Shown here: piece after piece, positions 25,101 to 35,663 of the stretch
Layout of the letters: the number at the start of each line of letters is the position of its first letter
Position numbering within the stretch: position 1 is the stretch's first letter
Source: Monilinia fructicola
Lineage: Eukaryota > Ascomycota > Leotiomycetes > Helotiales > Sclerotiniaceae
Direction: 5' to 3'
Length of the DNA stretch: 64,000 nt
Assembly: GCA_008692225.1 (NCBI GenBank)
Contig: VICG01000002.1
Location: forward strand, 884,001-948,000
Notes under the pieces: generated by a model
Databases searched by the model: none
What the model saw: only the letters and a program-made list of their open reading frames with translations
Told to the model about the DNA's origin: nothing
Made by a program: the position numbers and the translations under genes

Positions 25101-27579
25101 CTAAATGCTAACGTAAGCCTTTCTATTCCGTATACTCTACACTACTGTACCTATGTCCATCTATTCCCATCGTATGCCCGATTGACCGAAGATTAAGAGA
25201 GCACTTTGGGAAACTCCTCCGTGTTAGTGAACATACAGTAACGCTTTCCACTCCACTCCAGATAACGGGATGACCCGCCCACAAAAATTCTAGATGAGCT
25301 CTGGCACTTTCTATGTTACCAAAGGTGATGTTGGAACTTTGAATTGGAGTGCGGAAGCATGAGCTCTGCCTCCCCGAGTGTCATAGTATGGAAGCGACAG
25401 GTCCCCATGTATTCTCGGATGTCGTTGTCGTGTACGGAGTATAAGGTACACTTCTGGCTGTGATTGCATCTTCAGAAGGATCCATGTGTGTAAGTAAGTT
25501 GGGGATGCTATAACGGGACGGCAGTGAACACCTGGTGGCATGTGCTGTACTCAACTGGCCTATCCAAGATGAGTAATCCTGCTTTCTTCTCCATCATCAA
25601 TGCATCCTAGCATCATCCACTCCTTGGCTTATGCTTAACTCAAGATGTTTACATTTTGACAATTTAGGTGAGAAAGCCGCTCAGAGTCCTGAGTGCTAAT
25701 TGTCTAGTGTCGACGTGATCTAGAACTACAGGCTTCACCCATGCATCGTTGATCCTCATCATCACCTGCATGTCAACGAGTAATGTGCGGAAATACCTTG
25801 GGAAGCTGGAAACACATCCAGGTGGGATGGAGCGGAGTAACATCCACCCAGGCACCACCACCGACTGACAGACGCCCGCTAGACGAAAACAAAATCTTGA
25901 GGTTGGTGCACGCAGGACCGTCATGATAATTTTGGAAGATAGCCTTGCTTGCCGTGCGCCAGATTCTAAGTAACATCGTCGCATACGCAATGAAAATTGG
26001 GGCTGAGGTGAAGAATTTTGCAGAAAGTATCCAGTAGACCAGTACCAATGCGAAAGTATGTACATACCTTTCTCGAACCCTTAACCCTGGGGTGAGGAAC
26101 ACCCTTGATCCTTCAAGATAAGGTAACGGAAGGTCGCCATGATCCATGACAAAAATAACCTCAAGTCCGTGATCTGCATTTCATTAGCCCCCTTTCCACT
26201 TCCTGAAGCAGTCAATTTCGTCAACAATTATACTTTCGAATTGCGTCTTTTTTCGGAAGGGCTCTCGAAAGAAACGGACGCAAGTTCCAACTTCATGCAA
26301 GTGATCGATAGAGAAAACTCTCTCCCCCTTAGTGTCCGTCCTTGCCGTCATCGAGACAAGGGAAACGAGAGAAATCACCCAAAGTCCCCAGTGTTCATTA
26401 CCCAAGCAGGACAGAATCAAGGGCCCGAGCACGGCCATTGAGTTCATGCAAGCTATCCTAGGTACATAGCATCCTCCCGTACTGAAGAATTGAATCTGTA
26501 TACTACATGGCAGTTTCCCCCCCCCTTTCCAAAGTCTATAAGTATCCGATGTCAAACTGTCGGTTCAACCTTGAATCTGTGATTGTACGACGTCTGAATC
26601 GACATGATACCCTGAAGAACGTTCCCCCCCCGTCGCACTTTCGGAAACACAACCAACACTGGATCTACATTGGGCAGGTGACTGGATATGAGATGGTGGG
26701 GGAGTGGCACTATTGTGTGATAGTGGCTTTGCAGGACGTTGAACATTTGCATGGAAAGGAATAAATTCCCCGAGTCAGTGATACATTGGTTGTGCTGGAA
26801 AAGCGAACGAAGTATGGGTGAAATATGCAACTGCGAGGTCGGAAAGGATGAAGAAAATTTTCCATGCATTATTATCTGCAAGAGGCGCTCTTTTTTCAGC
26901 CAATTGCACGTCGCAGCGTGAAATTAATTGACTTGACAGATCAAGTCGAAATAGAGTAGAAATATCATGAGACAGCAGCTGGTGTCGTCTCTCCCTTGCC
27001 AGGTACGTAAAATTATGAGATGTACAACAACCTTTTCCTTCCGTGCAAGGTTTCAATGGTCCCGATTTAGGCAATTCATAGCCGGTAGAGTTCGATCGCC
27101 CTGTCGCATTCGGCTCTTACGGACCTGGGTGACTGGGTGACTGGGTGACACTGGGTCTCGATGATATCAACTTTACTAGATACATATGTATTGCAGATAC
27201 TTTCCCTACTCCAGACTTCCGCATCCATCCATGACGATGTGCTCCATATCTGCCGACGTCTCTCCCGAGTCCCTTGGAGGAGGTATATGAGTACTAGACT
27301 TCATCTTAGCCATGCTACTGATCATGTTCCAGATCAATATACCCCCCCTTCATCCAGCAGTCCAGAAGCCAGACAAGCGAAGGTATCGGTAGAGAAGCGG
27401 ATATTTGACCACGACTGAGCATTTGACCGACATGAATGAGTGACATGGTCGTTTCAGAATGGTCCGTTGAAGACCTTCCCCGTATCGGAGAAAAGTGAAA
27501 GACGACGGCCTTATCCACCGCCACCACCAACGCACTCCCGACGTGAATCATCGTCACTCACGACCACGACCCCACGACC

Positions 27580-27690
27580 ATCATCATCATCATCATCAGT
27601 CAGTCAGTCAGCCAGTCAGTCAATCATCATCAGTCAATCATCAGTCATCAAAGGAAGGAAGGGGTCGATCAGCCTCAGTGTGTGTGTGTG
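27580..27690. repeat. (ATC)n, (CAGT)n and (GT)n compound repeat
   Basis: Poly-ATC is followed by CAGT and ATCAGTCA units and then a short GT run. Confidence 0.75.
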
Positions 27691-28376
27691 TGTATGTGTA
27701 TAATATCCATTTCTTCTCACACGTAGCCACATGTCCAACCAACCAAAGTAATTATTAATAGATTGAACTGTGTTGTCAACTGAAGGGAACTTAGGGAAGA
27801 CGAGCTGGTCGTAGTTTCATTCACTGCATCCAGTACGCAGTACAGTAGTCTTGTATTGGTGATGGATTAGTCCATGGATACAGTGCAGTGCAGTAGATGC
27901 CATAGATAGATACATGCTTGCTTCCATTCTCTTCGTCGAAAGCAGCAGCAACCATGTCAAGATCTTCATCATCGATCCCCACTTCACACATTTTTTTTCT
28001 TTCATATCCTCCAGACCTCCGAGACCTCCATACAGTAGCATCATCAACAACCCATACTCCTCCGTACAGTCGCTTGCCGTAAGTAGGTTCAACCTAATAA
28101 TATCACAACCAATTACGTTCACCCTCACCTTCATCAATTGGCTCAAACCCCCAACCTAACGACTTGACCTATGAGATGCGGATGGGTGAGGATGGGCCAC
28201 GACCTTGGTTTTCTTCTTTAAAGAAGTAAACTCCCACCCCTCGAAAGACGGCAAAGGTGTCAAGTTTGTGTATTGTCTTGTTTCAATTGTATTTTCATCG
28301 CTTACCATGATGCCATGGAACCAAGCAACCTCTCGACGTTCGGATTCGGGAGAGCCGGAGACGATAAATCCGCGAG

Positions 28377-28512
28377 GTGAGTGAGTGAGTGAGTGAGCGA
28401 GCGAGTGAGTGAGTGAGTGATTGGTTGATTGATTGATTGATTTTAATGAATGAATGAATGAGTGCATGAATGAGCGTGTGAGCGAGTGAGTGAGTGAGCA
28501 AGTGAGTAAGTG
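28377..28512. repeat. (GAGT)n / (ATTG)n / (GAAT)n compound microsatellite
   Basis: Tetranucleotide repeats, mostly GAGT with GAGC variants, interrupted by ATTG and GAAT blocks. It creates a spurious THSL-type open frame on the minus strand. Confidence 0.8.
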
Positions 28513-28735
28513 AGTGAGTGATAAAAAAGTCGGAATCTCGGCCAACCTACTTCCTACGTACGATCTGGGCGGTGGACACTGGACACGAAGGACTCAATCA
28601 AAATACCTTGGTACAGATTACTCACCGAGTCACCGTCCGGACTCTCTCGCACAGCACTCCTCCGTACAATCCAGCACAGCAGTACAATAATACGGACCAT
28701 CCACTTCTAAAGTGGGCGGGGCGATGTTGATATAT

Positions 28736-28881
28736 GGCTTCGGCTTCGGCTTTGGCTTTGGCTTTGGCTGGGCTTGGAGTTGGAGTTGGAGTTGGAGAGG
28801 GCTTGGATGAGACGGCATGGATGGAGGGGATGGATGGGATGGATTGGGTGGATTGAATGGATTGGATGGCTTTTGAAAGAG

Positions 28882-28915
<34 letters not shown>
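28736..28915. repeat. 6-bp (GGCTTT, GTTGGA) repeats and (AATC)n
   Basis: GGCTTC/GGCTTT hexamers, then GTTGGA hexamers, then GGAT-rich units, then a pure AATC run at about 28,884-28,913. Confidence 0.75.
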
Positions 28916-29189
28916 ATGGTTTGGGATTATATGAAAAAAGCCTCCTCTCACTCCCTGCGCCGCTTCAGGTATGCTGAAAAATGGTAATCAATGAAGGCTG
29001 ACTGATTTGTGTTTTTTTTGTTCTCCCCCTTGTCAAAGAATTCCAATTCCCAATTCCAGTCTCAGTCTCATTCTCAGTCTCATTCTCATTCTCAGTCTGG
29101 CTGGCTTATTATTGTTATTGTTATTATTATTATTATACCAGATGTTATTCTAATCGTTATTACATATTGTTGTTAGTCTTGCCCTCCTC

Positions 29190-29460
29190 GCCTCGCCTCT
29201 CCTCTCCTCTCCTCAACTCAACTCAACTCAACTCAACTCTATTTTATTCTTATTATACTTTACTATGATTCTATTATAGTATTACTTTCTTTGAATTTAC
29301 TATATTTTACTTTATTTACTTTATTTCACTCTACTCTACTCTCCTCTACTTTCCTCTTCTCTCCTCTCCTCTCCTCGCCTCTCCTCTCCTCTATTCTACC
29401 CTGCTCTCCTCCCCTCCCCTCCCCTCTCCTCCCCTCCCCTCTCCTCTTGTCCTTACCCCT
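29190..29460. repeat. pyrimidine-rich CTCCT-type repeats
   Basis: A strongly strand-asymmetric C/T tract made of CTCCT, CAACT and CCCCT pentamers, upstream of the gene at 30,288. Confidence 0.7.
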
Positions 29461-29890
29461 TACCCTTACTTTCAAGGTTACACTCACTTATTACTACTCT
29501 ACTCCTATCCATCCATGATCCATCTAACCCCAGTCCAACGACAACTTTCACTCCAAACACAAACACAAACGCAAACGCAAACGCAAACGCAACACAATAC
29601 AACAACTAAAACTTCAACATTTCAACATTTCGACATTTCAACAATTATTCATATAAAAAAACTACAATCCAGTCCAACCCAACTTAAACCCATCAGGAAC
29701 ATATATACACATTGATATTCATTATCCATCCTCCACTTATCATACCAACTCGAAAAAGAAACACTTATCCCCTTACCCCTACTCACCCTTACCTATTCCC
29801 CTCCAATATTGAAAAAAAGAAGGGGTTATCGTTATCGCAACCGATCACATTCCAATTCCATTTCCAACCCATACCGCATTTGCGAAAGGG

Positions 29891-29948
29891 GCGGTCGGCG
29901 GTCTGCGGTTTGCGGTCTGCGGTCTGCGGTCTGCGGTCTGCGGTCGGT
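29891..29948. repeat. GCGGTCT 7-bp tandem repeat
   Basis: About eight units of GCGGTCT with GCGGTTT and GCGGTCG variants, roughly 340 bp upstream of the next start codon. Confidence 0.85.
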
Positions 29949-30287
29949 TTATGTATTGTGCATCAATCTCTATTCACTTGATTGTATTGTACAACTTCAA
30001 TAATCTGCAAAGCAGTGATGCAAAGTACATGATATTCAGTGTCTCTATGAAGGGACCGAGAGTTGCATCTGTTTGATTGGAATTTGTGTTAGTTGTTGCT
30101 ATTATTTTTGCTATTATCTGCTATTATCTGCGATTATACTTGCTATATTACGATTGCGCTCGTTATTATTATTATTATTACTGTTATTGTTGTTGTTATT
30201 GTCATTATCACTATCATTATTGTTGTTGTTGCTCTCACCGTCTCCCCTCCCTTCCTGCCCCCTCCCCCCCCAATCCCAATCGAAACA

Positions 30288-31394
30288 ATGTCTAGTTTCC
30301 ATGGAGATCATATATCGAAATCTAGGTCAAAGGTTAAACCTGTTTTTAAAAAACTGATACAAAGCGAAAAGAATTCACTAGACTTGGATCGTCCGGCTGC
30401 GGAACAAGACGCCCTCGGGATATTTGATTATGGCGCTGGCTACACTTCTAACCCCCGTTCCTCTCACGACATTGCATACAACAGTAGAGAAGGGGGAAGA
30501 AGAGGCTTTCACGCTCGTTCAACCAGCGGTACATCTCAATTCTCGACAACAACATCGGGCAGTGGTCATCGTTCCGGTTCATTTGTACATCCTTTCCAAC
30601 AAACCCCGAGACCCTACACTCCCCCCTTAGGTGCTTCTTATCAAAATTCAATTCGCGAAAGTGAAGCAACAAACAGCAGCCTCGCACTTACCGAAGATGA
30701 GGATCAGTTACGGCATACTTTCCGTAGTACAGCCAATTTGTCGAATCAAGCAAACTCTATGACTGGTTCAACAATTCCCATGTTGCAGCAAACCCTAAGA
30801 ATTCAAACAAAACTACCTCCGACCTCCTCACGACTTGCTCTTGCGACTTCACATACAAGTCTCGCTTTATCTCCTGAAGTAACCTCACCAATCGATAATA
30901 TGTCCCCCGCTTCCCCATCCATCAGACAATCCATGGAGGGATTTCGCATTCGCAGTCGCAGTGAGGTTGACAATCGTCTGCGTTCGGAAACAATACAAGA
31001 GGCACGTCGGAAGTTCCAAGAGAAAGAGAGAGCCAAAGAAGAAAAGGCTGCACGGGAGGAAATTCGAGCAATGGAAAAGAAACAACAGAAAGAGGCCAGG
31101 CAGCTGGAAAGAGGACATCGTCGTTCATCTGCCAGTGATAATGCACCAACACGAACAAAGCGATCCAAGTCCGATCTTACCATGCATGAGAAAAGTGAAG
31201 GACTCTTTGGTCAGAATTACAACAGCGCATCCATCTCCACCCCTCCATTTCTCTCGGAGGAGCTCAGTTCACCAGGTAGAAGTCATACGGCGATGTCAAA
31301 TACCAAGAAGAAAACACACAGTGCTTGGACAAAACTCATGATGTGGTTGAGGACTAGGTTTATGCGCCTGGGTAAGAAAGCCAGCAGAAAGTAA
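30288..31394 (+). CDS. conserved fungal coiled-coil protein, function unknown
   Basis: Single exon, 368 aa, starting at the first ATG that gives a protein-like N-terminus; the upstream part of the open frame is simple repeat. Residues 1-230 are polar and rich in Ser, Thr and Arg, probably disordered. Residues about 225-285 are a highly charged helix (QEARRKFQEKERAKEEKAAR and onward) expected to form a coiled coil. The end is Trp-containing and basic (AWTKLMMWLRTRFMRLGKK), like an amphipathic membrane-binding helix. No signal peptide. The real conserved part appears to be the helix plus the C-terminal motif. I cannot name a function. Confidence 0.75.
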   Translation: MSSFHGDHISKSRSKVKPVFKKLIQSEKNSLDLDRPAAEQDALGIFDYGAGYTSNPRSSHDIAYNSREGGRRGFHARSTSGTSQFSTTTSGSGHRSGSFVHPFQQTPRPYTPPLGASYQNSIRESEATNSSLALTEDEDQLRHTFRSTANLSNQANSMTGSTIPMLQQTLRIQTKLPPTSSRLALATSHTSLALSPEVTSPIDNMSPASPSIRQSMEGFRIRSRSEVDNRLRSETIQEARRKFQEKERAKEEKAAREEIRAMEKKQQKEARQLERGHRRSSASDNAPTRTKRSKSDLTMHEKSEGLFGQNYNSASISTPPFLSEELSSPGRSHTAMSNTKKKTHSAWTKLMMWLRTRFMRLGKKASRK

Positions 31395-33019
31395 CAATCT
31401 TTTGATTGGGGGACCAGGTATGGAAACGTGAAGAAACGTGAAGAAACGATCAAGCTAGATATCAATGTCCTTCCTGTCCGACATTAGATATTCTTCACAT
31501 CTATATTTCCCGGTCTTTATTCTGGATGGTCACCATCTTATCTACCTTCTTACTCTCCTTAAACATGACTTCATGAATTATTTTGTCCGATGGACAGGCG
31601 TTCTGGCAGGTTCACATCATGATTTATACCAGAGGACCGGCGTCGAAAAACTCGACAGCTTACTTTTTTTCCCATCACATGCGACACATCAACACATCAG
31701 CGAGGCGTTTGGGATCACTTCATTTTCTTTTCTTTTTACAGTACATCAAAAGTACTCTTTCTGGGAACGGGGCCTCTGGTTAGGGAAATTTTACATATGG
31801 GTGTTTGTCAAGGTTGGATTCTTTGACTCTTCTTTTATTGCTGGGTGAATGGGGTGTTCTATTGCATGTACGCACACGGGAGGAGATCCGGTTTGCAGAA
31901 ACTGCATGCGTTCATATCCCTTGAGGGTGGTGGTTTTATTCACAGTGTCTTTTTCTTCTCTTTTTTGGTTCTTAGATGGGGGGCACAGATTTGCTTTGCC
32001 TTTCTTTGCGAGCGGGTGACTGCATTGGTGACCGAGGCCAAGACTGAGACTGAGAGCAAGAGTGATAGCAACTAGCATGCCTTGAAGTAGCTAGCCGTTG
32101 ATGGGATGGTTTGGGATAGGATAGGATAGGGTGATATTCTAGGAACAGATAGATAACAGGGGACAATGGAAAAAACTTCTACCTTTCGCTTTCCTTGTGT
32201 GTGGATGTGGGTGCCATGCCGTGCTGTGCCGTGTTTGCGAGTGCAGGTGGGTGAGCGGGCTCTTTGTCTTGAACAGTGCGATATCCCCCAATTGATCACT
32301 CCATGTCTTGTCACTCAATTAAAAGTCTATAGAGGCTAGTTAGCTAGCTAGGTAGGTAGGTAGGTAAACAAGGTTACCTCCTGGCCGACTGGAAGAATGC
32401 CAACGTGCCAACGTCCAGCCCAAATCGCAAAACGCACGTGGATCACTCGCTGTACATGCGGACAATGAGGCGTGGTGAATCGATCATCACAGTGACAATC
32501 GCAGTCGCAGTCGCAATCACAGTCAGGAAAAACGATGGCAAAAATCGCCATTATATCGATGGGTGGAATGATGTGCGTGCGTGTATTTCTTGGTGTGTTT
32601 TGTTTTGTTTTTTGTTTTATTTACCTCTATGGGTGTTGGATTGGATTGTGTAGAGTTCTTGGTTGGGAGTGTGGGGGTGCTTTCCAGGGGAGTGTAGGGG
32701 AGATTGGAGGGGGTTGAGGAAGGGGGGAGGGGGTTGGTTGGATGGTTGGATGGTTGGATGGATGGATGGATGGATGGGAGGAAGGGGAGGGAGAGTTACA
32801 TCAGTTGCGAGGTCAAGGTACGGCGTGTGATGCTTCACAATCGCGCGTGCACGATGGGGATGCTAGGGCGGTGGATCTTTGATGCCTTGAGAGACAAGAG
32901 ATAAGAGGCAAGATGCAAGAGGACGGAAGAATTAAATTATCAATTACGATTAGCAAAGCGAGACGCGAGAAGGCAACGTAGGTACGACACGCAGCGCGCC
33001 CATTTCCCCATCCACCAGC
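31395..33019. other. intergenic region without recognised genes
   Basis: It holds short repeats (TAGG at about 32,346-32,370, GGAT at about 32,740-32,777) and a G-rich tract at 32,706-32,737. The frames on both strands are low-complexity or shadows. Confidence 0.5.
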
Positions 33020-34610
33020 TCAAGACCGCACCGTGGCGTTCCAAGCCGAGTACCGTACAATCTGGCGAAAGTGTCCATAGAGACCAATGCAGCTCCCGAG
33101 GATCAGGTAGAAGGGATAGAGGAGCGTGAATTTCACCATCATGCGCTTGCTGACGAATTCGGAGAGGACGAAATAGGTGATGGCGAGACTGCCGATGAGG
33201 CAGAGCGCTCTGTGGTGGCGTGTTAGCATGATGACGATAAGTCGGCGTGCGTCTGGACACGCGGGGGGTCTTCGCATACCCGATGATGAACAGCCACTCG
33301 GACGCGGGAAATTCGAAGAAGACGAGATTCTGGAGCTCGCGGCCCGTCGTGGGAAAGCCGGTGATGAGGAAGCTGAGCATGAGGCACGTGTACTGCGAGA
33401 CGAGGTAGTAGCTCAATTCTCGGACGAGCAGGAGGGACAGGAGGCCGAATCGCGTGAGCGGGTTTCGCGTCTTGTGCGGGGACTTTCGGTACGCCAAGAC
33501 GTGGTGTCGGGAGCTGGCTTGGGTCCAGCCTTGGGCCCATCGGAGACGCTGCTTAAGGAAGGATCGGAAGGTTGTGGGGGCGAGTTCGTAGGAGATGACG
33601 TTGGGTTCGTGGATGCAGATGGCGCCTTGCTCTAGGGCGCGGAGTGCCGAATCGATGTCTTCCGTTAGCATGCCCGCGTCCATCTTCAAGTCGCGGAGGA
33701 GATTGGCTCTCCAGTAGCCGTTGGAGCCTGTGCGTGTGTGAGAGATATGAGAGCAGATGCATGTGGTTAAATGAATCAAGGAGAGGATGTAGTTACCGGT
33801 GAACAGACCGTAGCCGAACAAGGCGGCTCGGCCGGGATGTGATGTCGCATATATTTTGTCGAACTCTACGGCGATCATGCCGGTTAGAAATGTAGCCTTG
33901 GAGTTTTGAATCACACATCGTCCTTGTACGCAGTCGACTTCATCATCGGCGAGAAATCGCTCGACTGCCCATCGTGGTCCATATGGATGGGTATAGTGGT
34001 CGCAATCAAATAGTGCGATGATTTGCGCCCCGGTGTACAAGGTAAAGAAATAATTAAGGTTGTGTGCTTTGGAAGTCGAATCTGGCACTTTGATTATTCT
34101 TAATCGAGGAACTTTCGAAGCGAGTTCGTTCATTTGAGATTCGAGGGGCTCGATGGGATTAGGTGTATTATATAAGACGTTGATTCGTATCTTGTCTTGG
34201 GGGTAGACGATATGATCTAGAGCGTAATCAATCCTATCCATGATGATGTCTTGTTCGTTGGGAAGATATGCAACGATAACGAGATCCAAGATCAGGAGTT
34301 GATCATCAGGAGTAGGAAATTTCCAGCCGTTTTGCTCCACGTTATAAAGTGCTTTTCGTGCAATTCGGTTGGGCTTCAGACTACATATGGCTTCCATGAC
34401 ATTCATTGCTGCAGTGTATGAATTTGTGGAGAGATAGATGAGCCAGAAGATCTCTATCAGCTTTGGCGTACAAAACATGTAAAGGCATGTTGAGAATATG
34501 AAATAGGAGATAATTAGGAGGAATGGAGTCCAATCCAGTAAGAAAGAGGATGCTCTAGACACATGAGTGCCTAGAACATTAGGGCATGAAGAAGCGGATA
34601 GCTTCAGCAT
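33020..34610 (-). CDS. cellulose-synthase-like processive family 2 glycosyltransferase
   Basis: Three exons: 34610-33797, 33727-33280 and 33209-33020, with introns of 69 and 70 nt, 483 aa with no frame break. Intron 1 is in frame and stop-free, so an uncorrected frame reads through it. Two N-terminal hydrophobic segments lead to a GT-A domain with the processive beta-glycosyltransferase signature: DLVIVAYLPNE, KAHNLNYFF, FDCDHYTHP (DxD), MLTEDIDSAL (TED) and FLKQRLRWAQGW (Q-x-x-R-W). Four or more membrane segments follow. These motifs are shared by cellulose, chitin and hyaluronan synthases, in which one protein both polymerises and exports a chain. The donor sugar cannot be read from sequence. 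It is divergently placed from the GH16-like/acyltransferase gene, suggesting a shared promoter. Confidence 0.88.
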
Positions 34611-35663
34611 CTTGCAGGAAGAAACAACTGAAAGAAAGTATCGAATTGGTCACCAAGGAAGGAATGTGGGAAAGATACTCGTGAAGGAGTAAAGCATATC
34701 ATTAGATAGATAACATTCTGCATCTATTTGGGTATAGCATGAAATTCAATACTGTGAATGAGATTCATCTTCAAGTAGTATTGGTGTCTTCCATGAATAA
34801 CAGCATACCAAGCCCATCAAACTATTGAAGCAGGTGGCCGTTGGCAGTATTGCTTGCTTGTGACAACTAGAGCTTCTGAAGAAGTGCAGGATGAGGGCTA
34901 AAAAGATGGAAAATATGATATGTTAGCCTTGGAGGGGAATTTCTGTCTTGAAAAGCAACACGGAGGCTTATATATGTTCTAGACTCCTAAATAGTTTTGC
35001 TTCTCGTAAGTAATGCCACTGCCACAAACTTTTTCCATAGGATGAAGCAGTAAAGCACCTATTCCTAAAGGTTTCAAGCCACTCAATACATACAGAAACT
35101 CTTTCAGGTGATGAACTCTCGTCTCTTGGATATGATGTTCCTGAAAAGATTGACGCTGCCAGAAAAAGGAACTTATAAATCTCATTCAATCAATGGAACA
35201 GTCCATTGGAAGGTGACAAGCCACTGAACAAGCCACTGAACAAGCCACTGTCTAAGGTAAGCGATGGGCACGTGCGGGGCTGTAACTTTTGGGCCACCTG
35301 TGGGCTTCATGTCATTCTTTTCCCCCTTAAGCTTCAAACACCCGTGAAGCCTTCACAGTTCACAACTTCACGTATATTGACTGCTAGAAATATCCTTGGG
35401 GAAGTGGAAGCCTCTTCTAAATTTAGTCGTGTTTCTTCATAAAAGCAAAATATTGATAAGACATCATGGATTTTATTCATTTGATCCTTGAAGGAGGGAG
35501 GATCTGTATGTTTGCATTCGATGTTCATGATAGCCCTGGAGCCCCTATGAATGAGTGTTTTAAGGATTACCTTGGGGCATAGTGTCGACAAGATGAAGTC
35601 ATAATCAAGTCAACCTTCAAGTATTCTTCTTCTCCCGCAGCTTGTTTTTTCTCGTTATTGATC
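34611..35663. promoter_or_regulatory. shared divergent promoter region of the glycosyltransferase and GH16-like/acyltransferase genes
   Basis: This 1,053-bp spacer separates two divergent start codons. It contains a small 11-bp direct repeat (CCACTGAACAAG type, about 35,220-35,250, three copies). No coding frame is recognisable. The regulatory role is inferred from the divergent arrangement. Confidence 0.4.

Larger units (their letters stand above)
20854..30287. other. 9.4-kb gene-poor stretch
   Basis: No convincing gene. It contains a 10-bp minisatellite (22.06-22.14 kb), a TATG run (about 24,162-24,195), mixed trinucleotides near 24.85 kb, and a dense simple-repeat block from 27.58 to 30.28 kb. 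Frames of up to 133 codons around 25.7-26.1 kb overlap each other on one strand and match nothing I recognise. Confidence 0.5.

Noticed and set aside
25664..26147. Two overlapping minus-strand frames of 124 and 133 codons
   Set aside because: Both frames cover the same DNA on the same strand and neither resembles a known protein.
28156..28545. Minus-strand open frames with repeated THSL units
   Set aside because: They arise from a tetranucleotide repeat; no splice or start context.
29190..29948. Repeat arrays considered as CRISPR-like or centromeric
   Set aside because: Units are directly adjacent without spacers, very short and mixed; ordinary microsatellites in a eukaryotic genome.
33177..33635. 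152-codon plus-strand frame in the cellulose-synthase-like gene
   Set aside because: Antisense shadow; the minus strand carries the TED and QxxRW motifs.
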